From: Anadara kagoshimensis
Taxonomy: Eukaryota > Mollusca > Bivalvia > Arcoida > Arcidae
Direction of reading: 5' to 3'
Assembly (NCBI GenBank): GCA_021292105.1
Contig: CM037869.1
Span: 35,343,835 to 35,407,834 of the forward strand
Length of the DNA: 64,000 bases
Shown: piece after piece, positions 21,936-31,507 of the stretch
How positions within the stretch are numbered: the stretch's first letter is position 1
Layout: each line of letters begins with the position of its first letter
Notes under the pieces: generated by a model
What the model was told of the DNA's origin: nothing
The model's input: the letters and a program-made list of their open reading frames with translations, nothing else
Databases searched by the model: none
Made by a program: the position numbers and the translations under genes

Positions 21936-24145
21936 TTTGAGCTCACTTTGAGCTACTGCTAAAAAAGATTTTTCATTCTTAAACTAATTTTATTTCATTT
22001 TTTCTAACTCATTAGACATTGCTAGTAAACATGTAAAAAATCATATTTTGATTAGATTTTAAAAAATTCGTGCCGAACAAAACATGATAATAACATTTTT
22101 AGTAATCCTAACGTCACCAGATATCTAGAAGACTACTTACTGGCAATATTCTTTTGGCCTATAATTTATTGTGAGTAATTGTCCTGAATATGTGACGTCC
22201 CATAGTTTCATGTTCCTTTTACACAATTTTGATTACAGACGTGGCGGGTGTAGTAAGCTAAACAGGAAGTGCTTACCCTTCCAGAACGCATTTCCCTGGT
22301 GGAAGTTCACGTGTCTAGCCTACCTTGTCAGTTCTAAAGTGTTTACTTTGCTTCTGGGTTGTGATTTAGACATGGATTAGTATGTTTATTTTTTATTAAA
22401 CTACCCAGTCAAGTATATTTCATATTTATCGATATGTCATGATGTAAGAGACCATACTTTTTCATTGCGATGAAATAAGGGCAATAAGCATTGAGAAGTT
22501 TTTAAATTTGCGTAATGATGTTTACGTCCATGTCGAGCTATAGGTGAAGTAACAGTACCACTAAACACTCAACATCCCCATTCATTATTATTACTTGTTT
22601 TTTGTTAATCAAGAACATGCATTTGCTGTTAATATTCCCCATACTTTTCAACTAGATTGCTAGAAAACTGATACACAGACATGATACTTAAAAAAGGAAC
22701 GTTAGTTTTCTCATATTGTTTTCTTGGATTCGAGCTACTGTTTCAGGTTGGTAATGAGTTGTTTAGGTACGAATTTTTCTGGGTATGAGATGTCCAACAA
22801 TCATATATTTCTATTTGGGTATTAATCAAACGAGTTTTAAATCGATGGCAAGAGAGATCCTTGCAAATATCATACATGTATATATTTCTATTTTATTGTA
22901 TTGATCAAATCATCAACAACAAACATATTAATCTATGTTTGATTCACAATCCAAATTAAAAACTTTGGAACTGAGAAGTTAGTCAGGTGAACTTGTACCA
23001 TAGAAGTGAGCCCGAATGTATGTTGGAAGGGTAAGCTGTTTAGCTAGCTACACCCGCCACGTGCGTAATCAAAACCATGTGAAAAGAACATGGAACTATG
23101 GGACGTGAAATATATCCAGGGCAATTCTGGACGCAGAGACATCCAACTTATCAAAAATACTGTGATGACGACCATAACACTTTTAAGGGCCTTGATAAGC
23201 CTTGGCTTGCAATATCCCCGAGTCAACAATTTATTTGCAAGCAGCCTGCTTCGTTGTTCAATTGAAAATTCAATTACCAATCATCAAACAATAATGCTTC
23301 GTTGTAAAATTTATATTTAAAAAAATGTTTTTTTACTTTCATTAAATAAATTCGCTCATAACCTGTTCAACAAAATATACAAGTGTTTTAACCATGTTTG
23401 TATAGTGTTTAGTCAATTTAAAAATCAATTCAACTTTTAATATAATCAAACTTAAAAATACATTGGTCTTCTGTTTATTAGTAAAAAAACAAATATACTT
23501 ATCTATTTTTTTAAATCAAAATCAAGAAGCAAAGGAACGACTTTGAAACTGACAAATTATGTTAGACACGTGATATTTCACCAGGGAGTTAAGTCCGGTT
23601 GGTCCGAAAGGGTTATTATTATTATTATGATCCTAATTAAAACATACTGCCATTCGTATGAATAAAATTACTGTCAATTGTAGTGCATTCAATAAAAGTG
23701 CTAAACAGGTTGTTCAACGAAATACATGATTATTAATAAATATTTTTTAAAAATCAAGATTGAAATAGTTGATCCACGGTGTTTTTGAGAAGGTTTCCCT
23801 TAGCTTACCAGTACTGGCGATCGATGTGCATTTAATTATTATCTCCACTATTATCAGCAAAACTATAGCACAAACTGCTACCATAATGACAAACTTTATT
23901 CTGCATAATCGTCTAGTTTTTTGTTGTTTCAATGTTCTTTCCTCTTCAGAATCACGCGTTTCGTTGTCCATTAATTTACTACTTTGAGAATCATGTGATT
24001 CTTCTTTCTTATAGTTCAGTAAATTATCATTATGAGAATCTTGCGTTTCATTTTCCCGTAATTTCCAAATTTCAGAATCGCAGTTTTCTTTCTCCAGCGT
24101 TTCAATGTTTTTGCCAATTGCCATGTTGATTAAATGTTGTGAAAA
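11083..24145 (-). CDS. Locus A1: type-II membrane protein with ten CCP/sushi modules (3' end not found)
   Basis: Exons in transcription order are 23809-24145 (tail and membrane helix), 21484-21654, 18963-19118, 18203-18373, 17121-17288, 16546-16716, 16131-16298, 15382-15552, 13789-13962, 12740-12913 and 11083-11256. All CCP exons are phase 1-1 with GT-AG borders, so they join in frame in any number. Each has four cysteines in CCP spacing, a Pro-Pro after Cys1, and Gly-x-Trp before Cys4. Predicted topology is cytoplasmic N-terminus, one helix, extracellular CCP stalk. CCP modules mediate protein binding in complement regulators, selectins and many invertebrate lectin-like receptors; the ligand here is unknown. 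The N-terminal exon and first CCP exon are paralogous to those of A2. No terminal exon with a stop codon was found below 11083, so the model is open at its 3' end. Splicing of A2 exons onto these cannot be excluded. Confidence 0.75.
11405..11655 (+). mobile_element. Dispersed repeat R2 in A1 intron
   Basis: Copy with CATGTCAGAATCACAATCCA, CACGTGTGTAATAGAAATTG and a TCTAGGACA...GTAGACACAGTGACATC tail. Part of the middle (the AACTTCCACCAGGGAAGTGAG block) is missing. An R5 relic follows at about 11670-11800. Confidence 0.65.
12740..12913 (-). CDS. A1 CCP exon 9 (delta class)
   Basis: 174 nt, phase 1-1, donor GTATGTT. The four cysteines, the Phe-Gly-Ser block and the Trp are intact. It differs from its neighbours at only scattered positions, including Arg-Cys-Ile-Asp at Cys2 where the 11083 copy has His-Cys-Asn-Asp. 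Flanking intron sequence is shared with the other two delta exons. Confidence 0.85.
13068..13260 (+). mobile_element. Dispersed repeat R2 in A1 intron
   Basis: Shows AATCCATGTCCGGATCACAA, GGTAGTGAGGCCGGGTGCTC and CACCCGCCACGTGTGCAATC. It ends in ATTACTTGAAACAAACTTCT, as does the copy at 14111, so the two introns were duplicated with the repeat already in place. Confidence 0.75.
13789..13962 (-). CDS. A1 CCP exon 8 (delta class)
   Basis: 174 nt, phase 1-1, donor GTATGTT, acceptor TTTGCAG. The module reads Asp-Cys-Gly-Asp-Pro-Pro-Thr with all four Cys and the Trp. It has Cys-Asn-Ser-Arg-Tyr where siblings have the usual Asp-Gly-Tyr, so the conserved Gly before the Tyr is replaced by Arg, a mildly unusual change for a CCP. 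Confidence 0.85.
14111..14290 (+). mobile_element. Dispersed repeat R2 in A1 intron
   Basis: Copy with TCCGAATCACAATCCAGAAG and GGGTAGTGAGGCCGGGTGCT. It lacks the CACCTCCTGTTTAGCTA block and ends like the 13068 copy. Confidence 0.7.
14476..14840 (+). mobile_element. Dispersed repeat R2, diverged long copy
   Basis: Extends past the usual end into TGATGACGGCCATACACC, AGGGCCTTGATAAGCCTAG and CAACAATTTATTTGGAAC, showing that the family unit is close to 400 bp. Confidence 0.6.
15010..15172 (-). mobile_element. Dispersed repeat R2, minus orientation
   Basis: Plus-strand reading shows AGCTAGCTAAACAGGAGGTG, CTTCCGGAGCACCCGG, TGGTGGAAGTTCA and TCTGGATTGTGATTCGGACA. Confidence 0.75.
15382..15552 (-). 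CDS. A1 CCP exon 7 (gamma class)
   Basis: 171 nt, phase 1-1, donor GTAACAG. Starts Asp-Cys-Glu-Lys-Pro-Pro-Asp-Ile, then Ser-Gly-Ala-Ile, Tyr-His-Cys, Gly-Tyr-Val-Pro-Val-Gly-Glu, Ile-Val-Cys and Gly-Glu-Trp-Ser. It ends Ser-Cys-Leu-Lys. Gamma modules share the Gly-Tyr-Val-Pro-Val-Gly signature. Confidence 0.85.
15576..15754. mobile_element. MITE M1 inserted in the intron between A1 exons 6 and 7
   Basis: 179 bp, starts CAGTCCAACCTGCC and ends GGCTTGACTG, with TA on both sides. Same length as the copy at 7518. The host intron is 578 nt, against 404 nt for the homologous intron 16717-17120, a difference close to the MITE length. Confidence 0.8.
16039..16116. repeat. (GA)n microsatellite just inside the intron
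   Basis: About 39 GA units (CT in the transcript). It begins about 14 nt downstream of the donor of A1 exon 6. The same arrangement occurs at three other beta exons. Confidence 0.9.
16131..16298 (-). CDS. A1 CCP exon 6 (beta class, long form)
   Basis: 168 nt, phase 1-1, donor GTGATA, acceptor TTTTAG. Starts Asp-Cys-Pro-Lys-Ile-Pro-Asp-Val, carries Ser-Asn-Lys-Ser-Val-Asn-Lys-Ser, then Gly-Phe-Tyr-Pro-Val-Gly-Asp, Ile-Val-Cys-Gln-Asp-Gly-Lys-Trp-Ser. Nearly identical to exon 4 at 17121. Confidence 0.85.
16546..16716 (-). CDS. A1 CCP exon 5 (gamma class)
   Basis: 171 nt, phase 1-1, donor GTAACAG. Reads Asp-Cys-Gly-Lys-Pro-Pro-Asp-Ile and keeps all four cysteines and Gly-Glu-Trp-Ser. The gamma signature is altered to Asp-Phe-Ile-Leu-Val-Gly-Glu, so the usual Gly-Tyr is lost. 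Confidence 0.85.
17028..17112. repeat. Mixed AG/GATA/GTA microsatellite at the beta-exon donor
   Basis: AGAGAGA, GATAGATA and (GTA)n tracts lie just inside the intron of A1 exon 4, in the same place as the (GA)n tract at 16039. Confidence 0.85.
17121..17288 (-). CDS. A1 CCP exon 4 (beta class, long form)
   Basis: 168 nt, phase 1-1, donor GTGATT. Starts Asp-Cys-Pro-Lys-Pro-Pro-Asp-Val. Its Gly-Phe-Tyr-Ser-Val-Gly differs from the Pro at that position in exon 6. Pairs with gamma exon 16546, as 16131 pairs with 15382. Confidence 0.85.
18203..18373 (-). CDS. A1 CCP exon 3 (gamma class)
   Basis: 171 nt, phase 1-1, donor GTAACAG. Asp-Cys-Gly-Leu-Pro-Pro-Glu-Ile start, Gly-Tyr-Val-Pro-Val-Gly-Glu, Val-Val-Cys, Gly-Lys-Trp-Ser, Ser-Cys-Leu-Lys end. 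All CCP landmarks are intact. Confidence 0.85.
18749..18840. repeat. (TA)n(GA)n compound microsatellite
   Basis: About 35 TA units followed by about 10 GA units. It lies in the intron between A1 exons 2 and 3. Confidence 0.9.
18887..18950. repeat. (GT)n(GA)n microsatellite at the beta-exon donor
   Basis: The GA part ends about 12 nt from the donor of A1 exon 2, the same placement as at exons 4 and 6. Confidence 0.9.
18963..19118 (-). CDS. A1 CCP exon 2 (beta class, short form)
   Basis: 156 nt, phase 1-1, donor GTGAAT, acceptor TTACAG. Starts Glu-Cys-Pro-Asn-Pro-Pro-Asp-Val and lacks four residues that the long beta form has between Cys1 and Cys2. It has Gly-Phe-His-Pro-Val-Gly-Glu-Thr-Thr-Ile-Glu-Cys. 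The short form is always the first beta module, in A1, A2 and B. Confidence 0.85.
19586..19738. mobile_element. Foldback MITE
   Basis: Inverted arms of about 55 bp. The left arm runs from GAATCTTACACAGGTAACAG through GGTAAGACAGAGATATCTCA. The right arm ends CTGGTGTAGGATTC. The arms are separated by a loop of about 40 bp. No coding capacity. Confidence 0.8.
20699..20900. mobile_element. MITE M2 (GTGCGTCAAG ends)
   Basis: Left end GTGCGTCAAGTTTGATC and right end TCTCGACGCAC form inverted repeats. The interior has the ATATTCAAATTAAAGG block near one end. Family members are at 57971-58187 and, split by another element, 54477-55600. Confidence 0.7.
21170..21345 (-). pseudogene. Truncated duplicate of the alpha CCP exon
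   Basis: From about 21307 to 21344 the sequence repeats the donor (GTAATTTT against GTAATGTT at the intact exon) and the last 38 or so bases of exon 1 (Cys4 region). It then breaks directly into duplicated intron sequence. The intron block at 21171-21306 matches 21350-21483. This is a tandem duplication of about 175 bp with one breakpoint inside the exon. It carries only about a fifth of a module, so it is non-coding. Confidence 0.75.
21484..21654 (-). CDS. A1 CCP exon 1 (alpha class)
   Basis: 171 nt, phase 1-1, donor GTAATG, acceptor TTTCAG. Starts Glu-Cys-Ala-Thr-Pro-Pro-Asn-Val-Asn-His. It has Gly-Tyr-Leu-Gly-Ile-Gly-Asp, Glu-Ile-Phe-Cys-Gln-Asp and Gly-Gln-Trp-Ser. It is the first extracellular module, joined directly to the membrane exon. 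The A2 homologue at 37216 shares Asn-Val-Asn-His, Gly-Ile-Gly-Asp and Gln-Trp-Ser-Lys-Ser-Thr-Phe-Val-Cys. Confidence 0.85.
21898..21932. repeat. (AAT)n microsatellite
   Basis: About 11 AAT units in the intron between the membrane exon and exon 1 of A1. The open frame across it encodes only an Asn run and is not a gene. Confidence 0.85.
22175..22398 (-). mobile_element. Dispersed repeat R2
   Basis: Plus-strand reading has GTGACGTCCCATAGTTTCAT, GTGGCGGGTGTAGTAAGC, CTGGTGGAAGTTCACGTGTC and GACATGGATTAGTATG. Confidence 0.75.
22914..23265 (+). mobile_element. Dispersed repeat R2, near full length
   Basis: Carries the whole series from the AATCTATGTTTGATTCACAA head through CTACACCCGCCACGTGCG, GTGATGACGACCATAACAC and GCCTTGATAAGCC to CAACAATTTATTTGCAAGC. 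Useful as a reference copy. Confidence 0.75.
23484..23620 (+). mobile_element. Dispersed repeat R2, fragment
   Basis: Head half only, with GACAAATTATGTTAGACACG and GTCCGGTTGGTCCGAAAGGG. It breaks into an ATT microsatellite. Confidence 0.55.
23809..24145 (-). CDS. A1 first coding exon: cytoplasmic tail and type-II membrane anchor
   Basis: The exon opens after an acceptor (GATTGTGTTTTCAG, minus strand). Translation most likely starts at the ATG at 24124, giving 105 codons to a phase-1 donor (GTAAGC) that matches the CCP exons. Residues 1-72 are hydrophilic, with three diverged repeats of about 14 residues built on Lys-Leu-x-x-Asn-Glu-Thr. An Arg-Arg-Leu-Cys-Arg-Ile-Lys cluster precedes a helix at residues 78-97, and the positive-inside rule gives a type-II orientation. 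No signal peptide is seen. The acceptor implies at least one upstream non-coding exon, not located. Confidence 0.8.
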
Positions 24146-24186
24146 CTGAAAACACAATCAACATAATAATGATAATAACAATAAAT

Positions 24187-24420
24187 AAAAACAAACATAA
24201 TAATTCATGTCTAAATCATAATCCAGAATCAAAGTTAAAACTTTGGAACTGTCAAGTTGGGTTAGACACATGAACTTCCACCAGGGAAGTGAGGCTGTGT
24301 GCTCCGGATGACAGCACCACATGTTTTAGCTAGCGACATCCGCAACGTGTGTACTCAAAATTGTGTGAAAGGAACATGGGAGTATTTTGGGACGTCATAT
24401 ATAAAGGACAAATTATACAA
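24187..24420 (+). mobile_element. Dispersed repeat R2 upstream of the A1 membrane exon
   Basis: Shows AACTTCCACCAGGGAAGTGA, TGCTCCGGATGACAGC and TTGTGTGAAAGGAACATGGG. It starts about 40 bp upstream of the A1 membrane exon. Confidence 0.7.
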
Positions 24421-24599
24421 TTCAAGGAATGAATATATAGTATATTTATACATGTATATTACAACGAGGTAAACTAAATTACCAACAAAGAAATCCAATA
24501 TGTTTAATCAATTCAAATGCCTCTGATAATAATTATGTGACATTTTTATTCGCGAAATATATTTGTTTATATTATACGGTTACACAGTAACTGATATTA

Positions 24600-24740
24600 A
24601 AGACTTGAAAGTAGATAGTTACTGTTCTTTCACCAAACACTCGGCATTACAAAATACTCAAATTCCAGCATCTTCGCCAACAGCTGGCGAAGTCTCGATA
24701 TTAATGAAAAATATTCTTTACTGAGACGTTTAACACAATT
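24600..24740 (+). mobile_element. SINE fragment with internal deletion
   Basis: Starts at AAGACTTGAAAGTAGATAGT, jumps from CGGCATTACAAAATACT to the ATCTTCGCCAACAGCTGGCG region, and ends near GAGACGTTTAACAC. Confidence 0.65.
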
Positions 24741-25124
24741 TATTTACTTTTTACTATTATTAATAATATTAGTAATTACTTACCAATGTGGTTGCGATCA
24801 ACAGAATGAAACCATGAGGATGTCTAAATCATCTGCATAATAAAACCTTTTCTGAAAGTCATTTAATGAACTATTGAGTTTTAAGTATGACGTACCCTAA
24901 CGTTCATTTTCTGAAAATCCCTGGGTTATATTTATGATCAAAATTATCTTATTATACATATACGTGTAAGTACAACGATAGCATTATATTATATTTAAAG
25001 TACATCAAGTGATAACACACTAAGCTGAATTTAAGTAGACCTCTGATTTAGGGTAGATAATTTTTTCCTACCCGATTTACAGAAAATCAACCATGATCTT
25101 ATACTGAATATTGCTTTTGGTGAC

Positions 25125-25865
25125 ATAATATGATTTATACAGGGTCAGTAAATTTCATATGGTTCGCCCTCGCCTGATATGGAATTTACTGACCCTGTAT
25201 ATACCATATTAGGTCGCCAATAGACTGTGTAACGATTATATCCCACCGATCACCCTGAAGAACCACAGTGGATATAGATACACGGAAACGGAGATCGGAG
25301 TGTAGTTCAGGATGAGACACTGCTCTGTATAGTAACCTATAGCTCTCCCTTAGACAGACTAAACTAACCCTTTATATATCAGACCAAACTAACCCTTAAT
25401 ATTATATCACTAAAACACTGTGTAACAATTATATCATACCGATCACATCAATAAATCATTTAAAAAACCAATTTGAATGTATCAATACAGCGACATATGA
25501 CTTGTGACTGAGTTAGAAATACCGTCGTTTGGCATTCTGTCTGACAAAATATTGAAAATAATAATGAATTTGACTTACTAGCAACTTCCGTCAAAGAAAT
25601 CAATTGCACTTTCATCCTTGGAAATCAAATATTTTGTTTCAATATCACAACATCTTTACTAGTGTCCGTATTTGCCGTAAATATATGTGATAAATATGAC
25701 GTGTTTACTACGAGGCGGGCGCCATTGACGTTGGTCAGGAGAAATAACTCTCATACTGACTAGATATGAACAGGCCTGACCCGATATGGATTATATTTGG
25801 TCACCACGTGACCAGCATCGTCGAATAAGATTCACAGAAACTAGTGAGAGGTAGGATATAAAAAA
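25125..25865 (-). repeat. Dispersed repeat R3, inverted copy
   Basis: Reverse-complement partner of 2365-2965. It contains about 130 bp not present in the other copy. It holds its own inverted repeat, with TACAGGGTCAGTAAATTTC at 25140 and GGAATTTACTGACCCTGTAT at 25180. A central short frame is not a gene. Confidence 0.75.
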
Positions 25866-26093
25866 ATATCCTACCTTTATTGCAAATATATGTTAATGTG
25901 AATGATTACCTTCGTTAGAGCGCGTATTCTTAGCTAGAATATGTCGCAGTTTACGTTGCTGGTGTCATTGTGACCACACAAATAAAACAAGACTATATTA
26001 ATTATCAAATATTTACATTTGTGATGTTTAAATGTATTAAACTTTGTTTAAGACTAGATGGCAGTTATAGGAGTATAAATGCCACTGCTAATG

Positions 26094-27472
26094 TGACGTC
26101 ACTCATCTTTTCCTTGCGGCTATACGCGTGACGTCATTGATTTGCTGTTCCAGCGATTGAAAATACAGTCGTACACGAAAGTATTTTAAAGTTTTTGTAG
26201 AATTAAAATACCAAAAAAAAAGGTTTTCAAAAAATGAGAAATGTAAATATAACCATTGAACTGTCTAGAAATGTCGTTTATAGTGCTGTAACTGCCATTG
26301 CCGTGCAAAGCAAAACTAACTACAATGCGCTAACGCGCATTATTCAGTTTGCTTTGCACGGCAATGGCAGTTACAGCACTATAAACGACATTTCTAGACA
26401 GTTTAATGGTTCATTAATGAACTAGAAGAATTTATTTGATAACAAAGAACATAAAGTAATGACCATTACCGATCTCGTAAAGATCACTATCAGCAAAGCA
26501 GGAATTACAGTTTCGTTTATTCATCAATTTTTAAGAGGCAAATTTCGCAAATGGCAATTTAGGTATCATTTAAACCTGGTGGAAGTTAACGTGTTTAACC
26601 TATCTTGTAAGTTTTAAAGTTTAAGCCTTGCTTCTGGATTGTTTTGGACATGGGTTAGTACGTTTATTTTTGATTTGATCATATAAAAAGAACAAGACTA
26701 TATTAATGATCAATTGATGATTCATTGACCTAGAGGAATTATTACAATAGTACCAAAACATGTAATATCCTTTGAAATGAAATGACGTCACTCATCTTTT
26801 CCTTGCGGCTATACGCGTGACGTCATTGATTTGCTGTTCCAGCGATTGAAAATACAGTCGTACACGACAGTATTTTAAAGTTTTTGTAGAATTAAAATAC
26901 CAAAAAAAAAAAGGTTTTCAAAAAAATGAGAAATGTAAATATAACCATTGAACTGTCTAGAAATGTCGTTTATAGTGCTGTAACTGCCATTGCCGTGCAA
27001 AGCAAAACTAACTACAATGCGCTAACGCGCATTATACAGTTTGCTTTGTACGGCAATGGCAGTTACAGCACTATTAACGCCATTTCTAGACAGTTCAATG
27101 GTTAATTAATGAACTAGAAGAATAAATTGATAACATAGAACATAAAGTGATGACCATTACCGATCTAGTAAAGATCACTATCAGCAAAGCAGGGATTACA
27201 GTTTCCTTTATTCATCAATTTTTAAGAGGCAAATTTCGCAAATGGCAATTTGGGTATCATTTAAACCTGGTGGAAGTTCACGTGTTTAACCTATCTTGTG
27301 AGTTTTAAAGTTTTAGCCTTGCTTCTGGATTGTTTTGGACATGGGTTAGTACGTTTGTTTTTGATTTGATCATATAAAAAGAACAAGACTATATTAATGA
27401 TCAATTGATGATTCATTGACCTAGAGGAATTAGGAATTATAAAAATAGTACCAAAACATGCAATATCCTTTG
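26094..27472. repeat. Tandem duplication, two units of about 689 bp with a long hairpin
   Basis: Unit 1 is about 26094-26782 and unit 2 about 26784-27472; they match almost base for base with a few indels. Each unit holds an inverted repeat with arms of about 78 bp around a four-base loop (GCGC TAAC GCGC). In unit 1 the arms run from about 26256 to 26418. Each unit also carries TGACGTCA-type palindromes at its left end and a partial R2 copy at its right. Diverged relatives occur at 61396-61512 and 63160-63472. Confidence 0.8.
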
Positions 27473-27658
27473 AAATGAAATGAAAATTACCGGTCTATTA
27501 AAGATGATTTGGCAAGGCAAGGATTAAAGATTCGTTTTTGCTGAATGTTTTACGAATACCATTCGGTGGTAATATTCTGAAATAATTTCATTAATTTTAT
27601 AAGTAACAACAGTCAAATAAGTTAATGTGCGATAAAATGGGAAAGGAAATAGTTTATT

Positions 27659-27840
27659 AGAGTTGAGTAATGGTGTTTAACGTCCCAGTCAAGAATATTT
27701 CACTTATATCGAGACGTCGCAAGCTATAGACTAAGGTCAAGAAATTGTTCCTGTGCGTTGCGCGAAGGACATTTATACAGCAGGGACCTCGTTTATTTTA
27801 CGTTCCCACCCGAAAGAACCGCGACTTTCATTTTGTTACC
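27659..27840 (-). mobile_element. SINE, head truncated
   Basis: Tail GAGTTGAGTAATGGTGTTTA through GAACCGCGACTTTCATTTTG is present. The tRNA-like head is missing. Confidence 0.8.
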
Positions 27841-28078
27841 ACTTATCCATTGCATTTTACTAGCATTAATGACGGTATTAAGTTATACAGGATATTTAGT
27901 GTCAATGAGACAAAAACATAATTGTTTCTAGGTATATATTTTACTTATACCTCAATTACGACGCCCATGAAAAGTTACATTTGAAACACACGTGATTTTT
28001 CTATTGTCAACTTTTCTATTCTATGCAACAATATACCTCCTACTCCTGCTTATGATTTATTTGGTTCCCAATTAATAT

Positions 28079-28470
28079 GCTATGGTATAGTTTGCTCCCA
28101 CTACGGGAACTTTGAACAACAAAGCAAGCAGCTTGCAAATTGTTGACCCAGAGATATTGCAAGTCTAGGCTAATCAAGGCCCTCAAAATGTTTTATGGCT
28201 GTCATCACAGTATTGTTGATAAGTTGATACGTTCGTATCTCTGTGTCAAGGATTGACCTAGATATATTTGACGTCCCATAGTTTTATGTTCCTCTTACAC
28301 AATTTCGTTTACACACGTGGCAGATGTAGCTAGCTAAACAAGAGAAGCTAACCCTTCCGGAGCATTCGACCACATTTTACTGTTGGAAGTTCACGTGTCT
28401 AATTTAAAGTTTTTTACTTTGCTTCTGGATTGTGATTCGGACATAAAATAGTATGTCTGTTTTTGATAGT
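28079..28470 (-). mobile_element. Dispersed repeat R2, near full length
   Basis: About 390 bp in minus orientation, with both family ends present. It runs from TTTGCTCCCACTACGGGAAC through ATATTGCAAGTCTAGGCTAA and GGCAGATGTAGCTAGC to CTGGATTGTGATTCGGACAT. Best copy for reconstructing the family length. Confidence 0.75.
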
Positions 28471-28622
28471 GACATTCAATGAATATGATTCTAAATTTAC
28501 TTAATTTTTATTTTTATTTCACAAATTATATTACATGACTGAAGTGCAATAAAATAAAATTGAAAATTATAAATAATATATATAGATATAAATATCAGAT
28601 CCGGTTTTATACTCAGATTTTA

Positions 28623-28658
<36 letters not shown>

Positions 28659-28704
28659 CTCTCTCCATCTTACTGTACACACAAATAGCTGCTTCATGTA
28701 TGCT

Positions 28705-28745
<41 letters not shown>

Positions 28746-30655
28746 TTAACCGTAGTTATTAATGCTAAGATAAAAGCGAACACATTTCATAACTTACTTG
28801 CATAAAATGCAAACAAAGCTACATATCAAACTATAATTTATAATTTCTTAGTTGTGTCATGGATTATTTACAAAAATATTACTTTCCTTAAATATTATAT
28901 ACAATAAAATTCCAATTTAAATTGGGAAGACAATACAACATTTCACATTTTAAAAGAAACGTCAATAAATGAAACATATGTCGCTGAGTCTGCAACGTCG
29001 TTGAATCAAATATGTGTCACTTATTCGCCCCACTGACGTTTTAAAGATAATGTGTACATACAGTATTGATATAAATAATTCCTTCAAATTTTTACTTCAT
29101 TCACTGCAAATTTCAACGACGGGAATAATAAGATAAGATAAATAGCACCAGAAGCAACATCAAATTATATGTCAGCGAGTCACTCCACTTTTTACATCAT
29201 TTTAATGACTTTTTATTTTTTTTTGTTTGTTTAGTGACACAAAAGATGCATACAGGCATCGGTTTCACAATCATTCTTTAGCTAAGATTTTCCTTGACTT
29301 AAATCTTGCAAATTTTCAAATCTTTATAAATGTGTACTTTTCATGATATTGAGGAATTGATGGTGTCATTTTTAAGATCACATCTAGATTAAAACATTTG
29401 CATTTAGTTTTGACAAAAATATTCACCAGTAGTTTCAAAATTTGCTATATTTAAGTTAAGGGAAATCTTAGCTTAGGAATTATTGTGAAACTGGGGCCAG
29501 GAATTACAAATACAATGTCAAACACTAATTGAACAAAAATAATTAAATTAAATGGCAGTAATAGTTACAGTTTTCTTGAATATAATATTAATATTAAAAG
29601 TATTAATTTCAGCAATAATGATAAAATAATACTAGTAAAACGAGACTTACATATAGGTATTGTGTATATTGCGCAAGTATTAATATAAATGGTAATAAAT
29701 TAACAGTTAAACGGGACAAAGATATAACGCTAGCATACCTAGTCAAAAATATACAAGTATAGAAAAATATTTCTTTATTATTTTAATGAAGATACGAAAT
29801 GCAGACTGACCAATCAAATTTATTTATTTGTCCAGATTGGTAGATAAGTGCGTAAAGTTGCCATTTGGGTACTTTTTTATCGCTACGTGTTTGATTAGTA
29901 CAAATTTCATACAAAAAATCTGAATTTCTAGTAGATTCGATTTTTAATTATAGAAAACGCCAAAAACGAAAAATTCTGTCTAATTTGACCTTTTCATTTA
30001 TTCGTCCGTTTATCCGTTTTTATGGTACAAATCCGTCAAAAACGGATAAATCCGTCGAATTGGTCAGCCTGCACAATGTGCACATATAGAATTGGTATAT
30101 CTCAATAATTTGAAAGATAAATTACTATCTCTCAACAATCCATTAAAAACTATGTTTCATTTACTAATTATCCCAATGATGGAAAATCTACAATACAAAA
30201 CTGCCGAAAGTTTAACACTGGTGTGTGGGGAAGGGGTCGAATGACGGCTGTTTAGTGGCCGTGGTACGAATAGCCAGTAGCCGCAATGCCATAGATAGCA
30301 GCTCTGGAGAAGCTTTTGAGATATAATTAACAAGGGCCCGAGATAATCCATCGATTCGAAACTTATTTGTTGGCTTAGTGTTTAACATTCGACAGGTAGG
30401 TACTGTACAATTATACTACTTTTTATAATCCATTAATGTTGTACAATAAAATCAAAACAAAATACAAATCTACTTGACGAATACTTCCTCCTTTATCAGA
30501 ATCAAGATGTTCACACAGGTTTGTACTGAAATAAAAATAATATATTTATCAGCTGAGGCAATGATTTTATGTCAACGATAAATGCATTTCTCCCCATTTT
30601 TCTTACGCCTATCTTTCGAAGTACAAAAAAACATTTAGTAGTAATAAGTAGAATA
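28471..30655. other. Intergenic, microsatellites only
   Basis: Holds a (CT)n tract at about 28622-28668 and a (CA)n tract at about 28709-28741. Sequence near 30130-30410 shares the GTTTAACATTCGACAGG-type end with the CAGACCTGTCGA MITE family (56228). No gene seen. Confidence 0.55.
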
Positions 30656-31507
30656 TTATACTACGCACGTGACGGGTGAAGCAAACTGAACAGAAGGTGC
30701 TTACCCTTTCTGAGCACCTGACCCCACCTTTCTGATTCACTTGTTTAAACGGTTTTACTTTGGGATAGTGTCTCAATTCCTTCGAGGAGGTCAATGTTTA
30801 CTATCCTAGACTGTCCGTTATGGTATGATAATTTGTATCATTGGCATTTACATTACAATATCACATACTGGTCTACGCGCTTGAAATTAGAATGTGTAGA
30901 ATATTTTTAGACCGATAAAGACGCCTATCAGCATTAATATAATGTGAAGAAAGGCGACACTCAAAATGACCGAATAGTAAACGGTATTAACACCGGAGGT
31001 ACGTATATACCTGGATAGCGAATTAAACAAGGATAGCCAAATATTTTACAAACCTGTTTGCTAAATGCTCAAAAGGACCACTTTTACCATTATCCCGAAT
31101 ACCAACGTAAATGTCCAGCTTCTTATGCTCGGAATAATTACATTAGCGCTGCTTGTTTCTTAAATAAAAACAAATAATTGATGTCATTCCAGATACATGT
31201 ATATACAATATTGATGAATTAAAATATTATTAAAAAAATTTCAATTTTCTTTGTTCATTTTCTGACTGCATGAACATAATGCTTTTCTATTATATTCTTT
31301 TGTTCATTACTTATCTATTTTCAGGTAATCAATGAACTCTTTATCCATTGAATTTAAAACAAACGCGCGCGTGACGATTGTAAAATTTCAGTCTCGTACA
31401 GATTGTGTCAGAAATCCTGACAAACGTAACTTGTAAGTTTATATAAAACTATGCATAATCAACTTTGATGATGATGTCTCTTTATCCAAAATTACCATGG
31501 ATGCATG

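Noticed and set aside
26234..26425. 63-codon frame across the 26-kb hairpin
   Set aside because: It reads through both arms of the palindrome; its repeat at 26.9 kb changes frame. Not a protein.
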